Positions 20,009 to 30,297 of a stretch of DNA of 64,000 nt are shown here, piece after piece (position 1 is the stretch's first letter; each line of letters opens with the position of its first letter). The DNA is from an uncultured Candidatus Melainabacteria bacterium (lineage in GTDB: Bacteria > Cyanobacteriota > Vampirovibrionia > Gastranaerophilales > Gastranaerophilaceae). The position numbers and the translations under genes were made by a program. Location: NCBI GenBank assembly GCA_949915775.1, contig CATLEG010000002.1:1-64000 (forward strand), read 5' to 3'. The notes below the pieces were generated by a model, which saw only the letters and a list, made by a program, of their open reading frames with translations, searched no databases and was not told where the DNA came from.

Positions 20009-21067
20009 TTATACACTATCTTGGTTGTTTTGTAACAGGTTGTTAACAATATTTATTATTTTATCCGGTTTTGGATTGTTTACACATTGTTCAGCATCAT
20101 AACCGGTCAGTGGACATTTTCTTGTATGACAGGGCTGACATTTAAGTTCGCCGTTTATCGCAAAATATTTTTTATCGTCCCCAAAAGGGCCGTATCTTGT
20201 TGGTGGAGTGCAGCAGAAAATCGAAATTACGGCAGGAATCTCTGTTGCACGTGCAAGATGTGCACTTCCTGAATCCGGTGCAATAACAATATCAGAACGC
20301 GAAAATAGTTCTATTAAATCTTTTATGTTAGTTTTGCCGGCAAGATTGATAAAATTATCTCCTCCAATGTATGAAATAAGTTCTTTATCTGCTTCTGTAC
20401 CTGAAAAAACAAGAGAACATTTATCTTTAATTGCTTCTACAAGAATTTTCCAATTGTCTTTATTCCAGTGTTTAAGTCTCCAGGTAGTTGCCGGACAAAT
20501 ACATACTAAAGGTTTTGAAGTATCTAAATTCTCTAATAATTTATCTATTTTAACTTTTGTGTCATTGGATGTTGGTGGAAGAGTAAATTTAACTTTGTCA
20601 GTTCCTTTTAATCCAAGATAATTTGCATATTGCATATGCTCAAATACGGCATGTGGTTGAAACGGCTGATGCGGCGGCGGTGTAAATCTTTCATTACCGC
20701 CGAATTGAGAAAATTCACGTCCGTAAGTATAACAAATTCTGCGTTTTGCCCCGCAAAGTTTCATCCATATCATACTTTTAAACATCATATGAGTATCAAT
20801 TGCGATATCAAAATGTTCATCGCGCAGGCTTTTTAGTATTTTTAAAAATTCAAAAAAGTTTTTAAAAGAAAAACCTTCCTGTTTCCATCTTTTTAAAGGA
20901 ATAAGTACAGCTCTATGCACACAAGGATTGTCTTTTACAATGTCAATTCCCTTTTCTGAAACAAGCCATGTAACTTCATATCCGTTTTCTTTTAAAACAT
21001 TACATAGCGGAATATTAAAAATTATATCTCCGAGAGAGGAGAGTCTGACAAGCATGATTTTCTTCAT
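20009..21067 (-). CDS. Glycosyltransferase family 9 (heptosyltransferase-like)
   Basis: MKKIMLVRLSSLGDIIFNIPLCNVLK, IAPDSGSAHLARATEIPAVISIFCCTPP. Confidence 0.88.
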   Translation of the reverse strand: MKKIMLVRLSSLGDIIFNIPLCNVLKENGYEVTWLVSEKGIDIVKDNPCVHRAVLIPLKRWKQEGFSFKNFFEFLKILKSLRDEHFDIAIDTHMMFKSMIWMKLCGAKRRICYTYGREFSQFGGNERFTPPPHQPFQPHAVFEHMQYANYLGLKGTDKVKFTLPPTSNDTKVKIDKLLENLDTSKPLVCICPATTWRLKHWNKDNWKILVEAIKDKCSLVFSGTEADKELISYIGGDNFINLAGKTNIKDLIELFSRSDIVIAPDSGSAHLARATEIPAVISIFCCTPPTRYGPFGDDKKYFAINGELKCQPCHTRKCPLTGYDAEQCVNNPKPDKIINIVNNLLQNNQDSV

Positions 21068-22017
21068 AATTCATTCTCTCCCAAAAACGCCGCGCCGACA
21101 ACCCCTGAAAAATCTCCAAGTTCTGCTTTTTTAAATTTTATTTTTTCAGCAGGCACAGGTAGTGATTTTGCACGAGCTTTTTTTATAGTTTGCTGATAAA
21201 AGAAGTCGACAGCATTTATTAAACCGCCGCCGAGAATAACTAATTCAGGATTTATTAAATTAATCACGCTTGCAATTCCGCCGGATAAATATTCAGAAGC
21301 TTCAGTCAGACACTGAATAACTAAATCGTCTTCTTTTTCAACTGATTTTTGAATCATTTTTGAAGTAATAGATTTTCCTTCTTCAAGAAAATCAGATATA
21401 CAAGATTTTCGACCTTTTTTCAAAGCTCCTTCTATTCTTGTTTCAATAGCAGAACGAGATGCATAAGCTTCCAGACAGCCATGCGCACCGCATGCACAGG
21501 GTCTTCCGTTTAAATCGACAATTATATGTCCCAATTCACCAGCTGTGCCTGTTGCACCTTTCATAATGCGATTATTTTTAATTATTGAAGAACCTATACC
21601 TGTACCGACAAAAATACACACAAAATCAGTATAATTTTTCCCTGCTCCAAATTTTTTCTCGCCTAATGCAGCAGCTTCAACATCATTTCCTAAAAACACA
21701 GGAAGGTTAAATTTTTCAGATAAAATTTCTTTTACGTTAAAATTATAACATTCAAGGTTTGGCGCTCCGATAATTATTCCGTTTTCTCTATCTATTTGAC
21801 CGGCAGAGCCGATTCCAATTGAATCTATATTAGAAATATCAATATCGTAAAGTAATTCTTCTATACTTTCTATAAGTTTTTTTATAATTTTTTTCGAACC
21901 TTTATCTTTTTTCGTTTTTTTCTTTACAAATTTTATAACACTTCCGTTTGCTCTCTCAACAAGTGCCGTTAAAATTTTTGTTCCGCCTAAATCAATTCCT
22001 ATAGAATACTTTTTCAT
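21064..22017 (-). CDS. ROK-family sugar kinase
   Basis: GIDLGGTKILTALV, GTGIGSSII, GELGHIIVDLNGRPCACGAHGCLEAYAS. Confidence 0.92.
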   Translation of the reverse strand: MKKYSIGIDLGGTKILTALVERANGSVIKFVKKKTKKDKGSKKIIKKLIESIEELLYDIDISNIDSIGIGSAGQIDRENGIIIGAPNLECYNFNVKEILSEKFNLPVFLGNDVEAAALGEKKFGAGKNYTDFVCIFVGTGIGSSIIKNNRIMKGATGTAGELGHIIVDLNGRPCACGAHGCLEAYASRSAIETRIEGALKKGRKSCISDFLEEGKSITSKMIQKSVEKEDDLVIQCLTEASEYLSGGIASVINLINPELVILGGGLINAVDFFYQQTIKKARAKSLPVPAEKIKFKKAELGDFSGVVGAAFLGENEL

Positions 22018-22094
22018 ACTTCTAATATTATATATAAAATTATTAAATTTGCAAAATGTTTAATTATTTGTTAGCATAATGTTGAGGGGGTATT

Positions 22095-23633
22095 ATGAGA
22101 GTATTTAACAAATTATTTATTTCTTTTATATGTATGATATTTAGTATGCAGGCGGCGTTTAGTGCTGATGTATGGGTAAATGATCTAAAAAGATTATTTT
22201 CTGATAATTCGGCTATAATTTATGAAATAAATCTTAGAACATTCGGAGCTTTAGATACTAATAAAAACGGTATTATTGATTTTGATGATGCTGAAGAAAG
22301 CGGAAATTTTTTAAATGCAATTGTAAAATTAGATGAACTTTATCAAAAAGGTATTAATACAATTCATGTTCTTCCTATTACTCCTGTTGGAAAAACTAAA
22401 GCTTTGGGAACTGCCGGTTCTTTATATGCGGCCTCCTCTTTTAATAGTATAAACCCTCAGCTTGGCAGTAAAAATACGGCTATGTCTTTAAAAGCACAGG
22501 CAGAAAAATTTATTAACGAGGCTCATAAAAGAAATATTCGTGTAATTATAGATTTACCATCCTGCGGTTCTTATGATTTGTATATGCAGCGTCCGGAATT
22601 GTTTGTTAAAGATAAATCAGGTCAGCCTGTAGTACCTGCTGATTGGACAGATGTCAGGTTGTTGAATGCCGGTAGTGAAAATTCAATAAATAACGATGTT
22701 TATAAACTTTATAAAGAGTTTGTCGATATGGTTATGTCAATTGGCGCAGATGGAATTAGAGCCGATGTTGCCACTAATAAACCAGCTAAATTCTGGAAAG
22801 AGTTAATAGACTATTCACATTTAAAAGATCCTCAATTTTTGTGGCTTGCTGAAGCTTCTGAAAGTTGGACTCAGCCTGTAAGTGAGTATGCTGTTTTTAC
22901 TCCTTATAACAAACTTTTAGAAGCTGGTTTTGATGGATATTACGGCAGTTATTTTAACTTGAAAAATTTCAAAACAGGTAAAGAACTTATAGATTTAATT
23001 ACAAAAACAAGATTGAATTTACCTGACAATAAAGCTGTTATCGGAAGTTTTACAACTCATGATGAAATGAGCCCTGTTTTAATTAACGGAACAAGATTTT
23101 CTGAAATGATAATATGGCTAAATGCGACATTACCGGTAAATTCATATTTTGTTGACGGATTTGATACCGGCGATAATTATATTTATTTATGGGCTAATAA
23201 AGAAGCTTTTAAAACATTTACAGATGATGATTATTATTTTGTTCACCGTGGTAAAATTGATATTTTTAATTTTTCAAGACAACCCGGAGCAGTTAATGAC
23301 AATTTATTAAAATCATTTATAAGTGCTAATATATTTAAAAAACAGTTTATTCCAATGATTAATAACGGTAAATTTATACCTTTAAAAGCTTCTGCACCTT
23401 CTGTATTTGCATATACTTTCTGTTATAACGGAAAAAGTCTTATAGTTATCGGTAATCTCGATTTTAGAAAACAAGTTGAAACTTTTGTTTCAGTTCCAAA
23501 ATTAACACCGAATAATATAATTTTACCGATAAAAATTGAAAACATTCCAGTTACAAAAAACAAAGGTATTGAAACATCTTTAAATCCTGGAGAAACACAG
23601 GTGCTTTTACTGGATGATTTAGAAGTTAAATAA
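22095..23633 (+). CDS. Secreted GH13 alpha-amylase-family protein
   Basis: Signal peptide ...MQAAFSA; YEINLRTFG, GINTIHVLPITPVG, DGIRADVAT. Confidence 0.82.
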   Translation: MRVFNKLFISFICMIFSMQAAFSADVWVNDLKRLFSDNSAIIYEINLRTFGALDTNKNGIIDFDDAEESGNFLNAIVKLDELYQKGINTIHVLPITPVGKTKALGTAGSLYAASSFNSINPQLGSKNTAMSLKAQAEKFINEAHKRNIRVIIDLPSCGSYDLYMQRPELFVKDKSGQPVVPADWTDVRLLNAGSENSINNDVYKLYKEFVDMVMSIGADGIRADVATNKPAKFWKELIDYSHLKDPQFLWLAEASESWTQPVSEYAVFTPYNKLLEAGFDGYYGSYFNLKNFKTGKELIDLITKTRLNLPDNKAVIGSFTTHDEMSPVLINGTRFSEMIIWLNATLPVNSYFVDGFDTGDNYIYLWANKEAFKTFTDDDYYFVHRGKIDIFNFSRQPGAVNDNLLKSFISANIFKKQFIPMINNGKFIPLKASAPSVFAYTFCYNGKSLIVIGNLDFRKQVETFVSVPKLTPNNIILPIKIENIPVTKNKGIETSLNPGETQVLLLDDLEVK

Positions 23634-23634
23634 A

Positions 23635-24147
23635 TTATTTTATCAATTCTATAATTTTATTAACATTTGTTTTTAGGGTTTCGTAATCAGAATTATTATC
23701 GATTACGAAATCCCAATTTTTTATATTGTCCAATCCGACTTCGGTAATATCATTTTCTCCAATTAAAGTTCCGCGTGCTGAACGTGTTTTTCTTGATGCT
23801 TCAATTCTTATTGTTATTGCGCCTGCTGATTTAAAAACTTCGTATTCGTGTGGAATTCTAACATCTGTTACGATTATATTCCCATCTTGTGCGATAATTT
23901 TTTCAAGCCAGTAATCAGGACTTTGTGAACGTCCCCAATTTCCCAAATTGATTAAATCCTGACGGTATTGAGATTTATTTTTTTCTATCTCATCATAAGT
24001 TATGCCTTTTTGTTCAGCATATGTAAGTTTTATAATGTCGCCCATTGCACATCTTTTATATTCGGGCATTGCATCAAGCATTATTTTTGCCGCAGTATCT
24101 TTACCGGAATATTGTTTTCCTGAAAAAATTATAATTTTATTTGCCAT
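23635..24147 (-). CDS. P-loop (deoxy)nucleotide monophosphate kinase-like protein
   Basis: IIFSGKQYSGKDTAAKIML Walker A. Confidence 0.65.
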   Translation of the reverse strand: MANKIIIFSGKQYSGKDTAAKIMLDAMPEYKRCAMGDIIKLTYAEQKGITYDEIEKNKSQYRQDLINLGNWGRSQSPDYWLEKIIAQDGNIIVTDVRIPHEYEVFKSAGAITIRIEASRKTRSARGTLIGENDITEVGLDNIKNWDFVIDNNSDYETLKTNVNKIIELIK

Positions 24148-24202
24148 TGTTTTAATATACTCGTTTTTGTTTTTGATATAATCATTTAAAAAGGGGAAAT
24201 TT

Positions 24203-25054
24203 ATGATTGATGAAATTTTAGCTTATACTGATAAGATAGGAAAAGTATTTTCTGCTTTTAAAGTAAGTATGATTTTGGGCATAATTATTAATATAATAAT
24301 CATTTTCGTACTTTTTAAACTTACTGAAATGTTTATTAGAAACTTGAAAAATAGATTTAAGACTAGTGAAAATAATGCACCTATTAATTATATTTTCCCA
24401 ATTTTGGAAAAAGTTATTAAATTTTTGATTGCTTTTATAATTATTGCATCTTTCTTGCAAAGTCAGGGATATTCTTTAACCTCATTAATTGCAGGTTTTG
24501 GAATTACCGGTTTGGCTGTAGGGTTTGCAGCTCAGCAAACTATTGCCTCAATGTTTGGGACAATTGCAGTTTTAACAGATAAAGTATACAAAATCGGTGA
24601 TTATATAAAGGTTAACAATGTTGAAGGCACCGTAGAAACTATCAGTATTCGCTCAACCAAGATAAGAACTCTTGAAAACTTTGTTGTAACTGTACCGAAT
24701 GATATTGTTGCAGACAGCATCGTTTCAAATGTTTCTATGGCTCACAAAAGAAGATTAGACGTTAGTTTTGGCGTTACATATGATACATCTGATGAAAAAT
24801 TGCAGCAAGCAATGAATATTATAAAAGAAATAATTTCAAAACGCGTGGATGTAAATGAAGGTTACACTGTTTTTGTAGATGCTTTAGATGCAAGTTCAAT
24901 AAACATAAGACTTCTTGGATATCTTAAAACAAAATCTTATGACACTTTTGTTCGCATAAAAAGTGAAATTTGTCTGGCTGTTATTCAAAGATTCAGACAA
25001 GAAAATATTGATTTTGCATTTCCTTCACAAACTATTTATATGGCTAAAGAATGA
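24203..25054 (+). CDS. Small-conductance mechanosensitive channel (MscS family)
   Basis: TSLIAGFGITGLAVGFAAQQTIASMFGTIAVLTDKVYKIGDYIKV. Confidence 0.93.
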   Translation: MIDEILAYTDKIGKVFSAFKVSMILGIIINIIIIFVLFKLTEMFIRNLKNRFKTSENNAPINYIFPILEKVIKFLIAFIIIASFLQSQGYSLTSLIAGFGITGLAVGFAAQQTIASMFGTIAVLTDKVYKIGDYIKVNNVEGTVETISIRSTKIRTLENFVVTVPNDIVADSIVSNVSMAHKRRLDVSFGVTYDTSDEKLQQAMNIIKEIISKRVDVNEGYTVFVDALDASSINIRLLGYLKTKSYDTFVRIKSEICLAVIQRFRQENIDFAFPSQTIYMAKE

Positions 25055-25521
25055 ATATAAAAATTATTGCACTTGGTAAAATTAAAGAAAAATATCTAAA
25101 AGAAGGTGTTGATGAGTTTCTGAAACGTTTAACACCATATGCTTCTGTTGAAATCATCGAAATACCAGCAATTGAGATAAAAGATGAACATTTAACAGAT
25201 AAAGTTTTAAAAGAGGAAGGTGAAAAAATTTTATCACATATAAAACCTCAATCGTATGTAATTACAATGGAAATTCAAGGGAAAATGCTTTCATCAGAAG
25301 ATTTTGCACAAAAAATTGCAGAACTTACAAATGACGGAGTTTCGGAAATAATTTTTGTAATAGGCTCATCATGCGGCATTTCTCCTATCGTTTCAAATCG
25401 TGCAAATTTCAAATTAAGCATGTCAAAGATGACTTTTTTGCACCAATTTGCAAGATTAATTCTGGTTGAACAGATTTATCGGGCATTTAAAATTATAAAA
25501 GGTGAAACATATCACAAATAG
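25051..25521 (+). CDS. rlmH: 23S rRNA (pseudouridine1915-N3)-methyltransferase
   Basis: MNIKIIALGKIKEKYLKEG, FVIGSSCGIS, MTFLHQFARLILVEQIYRAFKIIKGETYHK. Confidence 0.96.
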   Translation: MNIKIIALGKIKEKYLKEGVDEFLKRLTPYASVEIIEIPAIEIKDEHLTDKVLKEEGEKILSHIKPQSYVITMEIQGKMLSSEDFAQKIAELTNDGVSEIIFVIGSSCGISPIVSNRANFKLSMSKMTFLHQFARLILVEQIYRAFKIIKGETYHK

Positions 25522-25529
25522 AGGATACA

Positions 25530-25967
25530 ATGAAAGCATTAATTCAAAGAGTAAAACAAGCTTCTGTCACAATTGATAATGAACTTTATTCAAAAATCGG
25601 TCATGGAATTTTAGTTTTTCTGGGAGTAGAAAAATCTGATACAAAAGAAAATGCAGACAAACTTGCCCAAAAAGTTGTTAATTTAAGAATTTTTGAAGAT
25701 GAAAATGATAAAATGAATTTATCCGTAAAAGATACAAATGGCGAGGTTTTAATTGTTTCTCAATTTACACTTTGTGCAGATTGCAAAAAAGGCACAAGAC
25801 CTTCTTTTGATAAAGTAGCATATCCTGACATGGCTTTAGAACTCTATGAATATTTTATACAGTCTATAGAGTCTTACGGCATGAATGTTAAGACCGGTAA
25901 ATTTCGTGCAATGATGGACGTAGAGCTGATTAATGACGGGCCGGTTACTTTATGGGTAGAGAAATAA
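25530..25967 (+). CDS. dtd: D-aminoacyl-tRNA deacylase
   Basis: MKALIQRVKQASVTID, SQFTLCADCKKGTRPSF, NDGPVTLWVE. Confidence 0.96.
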   Translation: MKALIQRVKQASVTIDNELYSKIGHGILVFLGVEKSDTKENADKLAQKVVNLRIFEDENDKMNLSVKDTNGEVLIVSQFTLCADCKKGTRPSFDKVAYPDMALELYEYFIQSIESYGMNVKTGKFRAMMDVELINDGPVTLWVEK

Positions 25968-26092
25968 AGGCATGCTCTTGCAAAATTTTATTAAGCATGC
26001 TATAATATATATATCAATATTGAGAATTTATTTTCATTGAGGAGAAATTTTTAAACCCGTACGTTATTTTTTAAAATTAAGAGGCTTATATT

Positions 26093-27085
26093 ATGTATGT
26101 AAACAAGTGTATCAAGTGTGGTCGCGAATTTGAAACAAAAAACCCCAAAAGAGTTATCTGTCCTGATTGTTTGTATCCGGATAAAAATATGATGGTTTCT
26201 TCTTCATCAACAGAAACTGCCGAAACTCAGCCGCAGCCTTTAAACGGCTATAGCGCAGGCGGAACAGAAGAACCTCCAAGATACTATAGCGCAGGCGGAG
26301 ATAATAACGATCAGCCTCGTTACAACAGACCGCAAAGATCTTACAATAACCAAAGAAATTACAATCAAGGCGGATATAATAATAACCGTCAAGGTGGTTA
26401 TCAAAACCGTCCAAACTATAACAGAAATAATGGCGGATACAACAATCGCCAAAATAACCAAGGCGGATACAATAGACAAGGCGGTTACAACAATCGTCCT
26501 CAACAAGGTGGATTTAATAGAAATAACAACAATAACAGACGTCCGCAAAATAATCGCTTTAATAACAACAGACGTCCAATGGTTAAAAAGCCAAAACAAC
26601 TATTAGTAAGCAAGGAACAATTAGAACAAATTGAATTGCTATATAAATTAATGCTTCCATTGCCTAATCCGGATTGTCATGAAGTAATTGGCGAAAAAAT
26701 CGGTTTAGAACCAAGAAAAGTATTTTTTGGCATTAATCTTGTAAGACAAAAAATGATGCTTCCAAAATTGCCATTCCCGAAACGTAAACTTGCAATTTCT
26801 CCGGATCAGTTGTTTGCTATTAAAAATTTATATGAACCATTGCTTCCAATACCACCGATTGGTTGTCACAAAATAATTGCGGCTCAGTTGAAAATGGATG
26901 AATGGAGAGTTCACGTTGGTATCGGCTTAATTCGATCTCAAATGGGATTAGGACGTTGGAACGAAGATAGACCGGATAAACCTGCTGATTTTAAAAAGAA
27001 AGAAGATGTAAAAACAGTAGAAGCAACTGAAGAAACCAAACCTAAAAGGGGCAGAAAGAAAAAAACTGAAGAAACTGCGGAATAG
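26093..27085 (+). CDS. Zn-ribbon protein with N/G/R/Y-rich low-complexity region and two tandem C-terminal domains
   Basis: CIKCGREF...CPDCL; NQGGYNNNRQGGYQNRPNYNRNNGGYNNRQ...; repeats starting KQLLVSKEQLEQIELLYKLMLPLPNPDCHE and RKLAISPDQLFAIKNLYEPLLPIPPIGCHK. Confidence 0.85.
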   Translation: MYVNKCIKCGREFETKNPKRVICPDCLYPDKNMMVSSSSTETAETQPQPLNGYSAGGTEEPPRYYSAGGDNNDQPRYNRPQRSYNNQRNYNQGGYNNNRQGGYQNRPNYNRNNGGYNNRQNNQGGYNRQGGYNNRPQQGGFNRNNNNNRRPQNNRFNNNRRPMVKKPKQLLVSKEQLEQIELLYKLMLPLPNPDCHEVIGEKIGLEPRKVFFGINLVRQKMMLPKLPFPKRKLAISPDQLFAIKNLYEPLLPIPPIGCHKIIAAQLKMDEWRVHVGIGLIRSQMGLGRWNEDRPDKPADFKKKEDVKTVEATEETKPKRGRKKKTEETAE

Positions 27086-27087
27086 CT

Positions 27088-27600
27088 ATGACTAAGTATA
27101 TTTCTGTCGGAAAAATTTTAAATTTTCATGGGATAAAAGGTGAAGCAAAAGTCGGTTTTACAAAAAATCAAGAGGAATTTTTTTGTTCACTTGATAAGGT
27201 TTTTGTAAAAGTTAATAATGATTATACTCCTTTTTATATTGAAAATACCCGTTTAAATAAAACTTTTGCGCTGGTAAAATTTGAAGGAATAGACTCAATT
27301 AATGATTTAATGCCTTATAAAGGTGCTTTTTTATATGTTGATGAAGAAACCATCAGAGAAAATTTAGAAGAAGATGAATTTTTGATTGATGAACTTGTCG
27401 GGCTTAATATTATTGATGAAAATGATAAAAAGTTAGGTTTTATTGTTGGTGTATCAAATAACGGAGCAAATGATTTACTTTCAGTCAAAACAAATTCTAA
27501 AAAAATAGTGCTTATTCCTTTTGTAAAAGCTATAGTTACTGATGTCAATATAAAAAATAAAAAAGTCAAAATTAATAATATTGAGGGGCTTTTAGAATGA
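27088..27600 (+). CDS. rimM: Ribosome maturation factor RimM
   Basis: VGKILNFHGIKGEAKV; adjacent to trmD. Confidence 0.9.
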   Translation: MTKYISVGKILNFHGIKGEAKVGFTKNQEEFFCSLDKVFVKVNNDYTPFYIENTRLNKTFALVKFEGIDSINDLMPYKGAFLYVDEETIRENLEEDEFLIDELVGLNIIDENDKKLGFIVGVSNNGANDLLSVKTNSKKIVLIPFVKAIVTDVNIKNKKVKINNIEGLLE

Positions 27601-28286
27601 AATTTGATGTTATGACATTGTTTCCTGAAATGATTCAAGAAGCCTGTAATTACAGTATTTTAAAAAGAGCGCTTGATAATGAAGTTTTTAATATTAATAC
27701 TATAAATCCACGCGATTATACCTTAAATAAACATAAAAAAGTTGATGATACGCCATATGGCGGTGGTGCTGGAATGGTTTTGATGCCGCAGCCTTATGTT
27801 GATGCATATGAAAGTATTGAAAAGACGGGTAAATCAATAACAATAATGCTTTCTCCTCAAGGAGAACAGTTGAACGATGCTTTAGTCAATAAACTGGCAG
27901 AATTTGATCAAGTTATTTTAATGTGCGGACATTATGAGGGTTTTGATGAACGAATAAGAGAAATTATTAAACCTCGTGAAGTTTCACTTGGTGATTTTGT
28001 ATTAACCGGAGGTGAACTTCCTGCATTATGCTTAATTGATGCTGTCAGCCGAAAAATAGAAGGTACGCTTGGTAAAATAGAATCAGCAGATGAAGATAGT
28101 TTTTCTAATGGATTAATTGAATATCCGCATTACACAAAACCTCGTGAATACAGAGGTTTAGAGGTGCCAGAAGTTTTATTGAACGGAAATCACAAAGAAA
28201 TAAATGAATTTCGTTTGCAAAAAAGTATAGAAAGAACTAAGACTAAGCGTCCTGATTTGTATGAAAAATGGATTAAAAATAACTAA
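27597..28286 (+). CDS. trmD: tRNA (guanine37-N1)-methyltransferase
   Basis: MKFDVMTLFPEMI, DDTPYGGGAGMVL, CGHYEGFDERI, GDFVLTGGELPAL. Confidence 0.97.
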   Translation: MKFDVMTLFPEMIQEACNYSILKRALDNEVFNINTINPRDYTLNKHKKVDDTPYGGGAGMVLMPQPYVDAYESIEKTGKSITIMLSPQGEQLNDALVNKLAEFDQVILMCGHYEGFDERIREIIKPREVSLGDFVLTGGELPALCLIDAVSRKIEGTLGKIESADEDSFSNGLIEYPHYTKPREYRGLEVPEVLLNGNHKEINEFRLQKSIERTKTKRPDLYEKWIKNN

Positions 28287-28627
28287 TCGTCTAAAAGTCC
28301 TAATTCTCTTAAAAATTTTGTATTATCAGAAAGTTTTAAAAGTTTTTCATCTTCAAACGGATCAATGACCCCGTTAGAAAATAATTCATCTACGATTTTG
28401 TTATGAGAATCGTTTTCAGGATTAGAAAGAACCAGTTTTGAAAAGTTTTTTATGTCACAATTGCGTTCATACATATCAATTGTGTTTTTTGTTAATTTGT
28501 TCAAAAAAACATTTTTAATCGGATTTGTTGTTACTCCGGAATATTTTTGTCTGTCTAAACTCAATTTTTGTGCCAATTTTTTAAACACTTTTTTTACCCT
28601 CTTTGATAATATTGGTGTAATTTCCAT
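28283..28627 (-). CDS. Hypothetical protein whose start region is tandemly repeated
   Basis: 114 aa ORF MEITPILSKRVKKVFKKLAQ... Confidence 0.5.
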   Translation of the reverse strand: MEITPILSKRVKKVFKKLAQKLSLDRQKYSGVTTNPIKNVFLNKLTKNTIDMYERNCDIKNFSKLVLSNPENDSHNKIVDELFSNGVIDPFEDEKLLKLSDNTKFLRELGLLDD

Positions 28628-28805
28628 AATCTATATATAGGTTTACCCTCTTTGATAATATTGGTGTAATTTCCATAATCTATATATAGGTTTACCCTCT
28701 TTGATAATATTGGTGTAATTTCTTTAATCTAAATATAGGTTTACCCTCTTTTATGACATTAGTGGAATTTCCATAATCTATGCTGGTTTATCCCTTTGAT
28801 AACAT
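28589..28805. repeat. Tandem repeat, 49-bp unit, about 4 copies, spanning the start codon of the minus-strand ORF
   Basis: tttaccctctttgataatattggtgtaatttccataatctatatatagg repeated, decaying toward 28800. Confidence 0.93.
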
Positions 28806-28902
28806 TATACACCTTGTGTCAAATTTATCCATAATTCTTAACATTCATAACAGATTAAATTTTTTCTTGATTATAACTTTTATTTAAATTATAATACGTA
28901 CA

Positions 28903-28971
28903 GAGATTCTTCGGCTTTTGTCATTCTGAGCATAGCGAAGAATCGCAGTTTAACCCGCCTCAGAATGACAG
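28903..28971. repeat. Dispersed palindrome (GATTCTTCG/CATTCTGAG type) upstream of serS
   Basis: GATTCTTCGgcttttgtCATTCTGAGcatagCGAAGAATC...CTCAGAATG; related sequence at 59863-59910. Confidence 0.75.
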
Positions 28972-28983
28972 AAAAGAGGGAAA

Positions 28984-30249
28984 ATGCTTGATATTAAATT
29001 AATAAGAGAAAATCCGGAAAAAGTAAATGAACTTTTAAAAAGAAGAAATCCTGAATTATCTATAGATGAAGTTCTAGAAATTGATGCTGAAAGACGTAAA
29101 ATTCAAGCTCAAGCCGATGAACTGCGTGCAAAAAGAAAAAATGAATCACAAAAAATTGGTATGATGAAAAAAAATGGTGAAAATACCGATGCAATACAAG
29201 AAGATGTTCGTAAACTTGGAGATGATATAAAAGCTCTTGAAGACAAGCAAACAGAACTTGATAACAAACAGCGCGATATTTTATTACATACTCCTAATAT
29301 TCCGGATGAAACTACTCCAATAGGTCTTTCTGAAGATGATAATGTAGAAGTATATAAATGGGGTGAACCAAGAAAATTTGATTTTGAATTCAAGGCACAC
29401 TGGGATTTATGCGAAGAAAAAAATCTTGTTGATTTTGAACGCGGAGTTAAAATTTCTCAAAGCAGATTTACTTTATACAGAGGAAAAGGTGCAAGACTTG
29501 AACGTGCTATAATCAATTTCTTTCTTGATTATCATACACAGGAACAGGGTTATGAGGAAATTTTACCTCCATTTATGGCAAACGCAAATACTATGACAGG
29601 AACAGGTCAGCTTCCTAAATTTAAAGAAGATATGTACAAATGTGTAGACGAGGATTTGTACTTAATTCCGACAGCAGAAGTTCCTGTTACAAATATTTAT
29701 TCAGGCGAAATTTTATCAGAAGATGAACTGCCAAAATATATGACAGCGTATACACCTTGTTTCCGTAGAGAATCAGGTTCTGCCGGTCGTGATACAAGAG
29801 GTTTAATCAGAGTTCACCAGTTTAATAAAGTTGAACTTGTTAAACTCTGCAAACCTGAAACAAGTAAAGAAGAACATGAAAAATTAACAGAAGATGCTGA
29901 AAAAATGCTTCAATTGCTTGAACTTCCGTACCGTCGTGAAGCTTTATCTACAGGCGATATCGGTTTCTCTGCAAATAAATGCTGGGATTTGGAAGTTTGG
30001 ATGCCTTCTTATAATGCTTATAAAGAAATTTCAAGCTGTTCAAACTTTGGTGATTATCAGGCAAGACGTGCAAATATCAGATACCGTAACAAAGAAACCG
30101 GTAAAACAGAATTCGTACATACAATTAACGGTTCCGGTCTTGCGGTTGGCAGAACATTTGCCGCAATCGTTGAAAATTATCAGCAAGCGGACGGAACAAT
30201 TATTATTCCTGAAGTGTTAAGAAAATACACAGGTTTTGATAAAATATAA
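28984..30249 (+). CDS. serS: Seryl-tRNA synthetase
   Basis: [65 protein letters not shown]. Confidence 0.98.
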   Translation: MLDIKLIRENPEKVNELLKRRNPELSIDEVLEIDAERRKIQAQADELRAKRKNESQKIGMMKKNGENTDAIQEDVRKLGDDIKALEDKQTELDNKQRDILLHTPNIPDETTPIGLSEDDNVEVYKWGEPRKFDFEFKAHWDLCEEKNLVDFERGVKISQSRFTLYRGKGARLERAIINFFLDYHTQEQGYEEILPPFMANANTMTGTGQLPKFKEDMYKCVDEDLYLIPTAEVPVTNIYSGEILSEDELPKYMTAYTPCFRRESGSAGRDTRGLIRVHQFNKVELVKLCKPETSKEEHEKLTEDAEKMLQLLELPYRREALSTGDIGFSANKCWDLEVWMPSYNAYKEISSCSNFGDYQARRANIRYRNKETGKTEFVHTINGSGLAVGRTFAAIVENYQQADGTIIIPEVLRKYTGFDKI

Positions 30250-30267
30250 AATTTATATTGATAATAA

Positions 30268-30297
30268 AAAAGCTCCCATCTGGGAGCTTTTTTTAAA
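30268..30297 (+). terminator. Rho-independent terminator
   Basis: aaAAGCTCCCatctGGGAGCTtttttt. Confidence 0.9.

Noticed and set aside
28589-28805. CRISPR array
   Set aside because: Contiguous 49-bp tandem units with no variable spacers.
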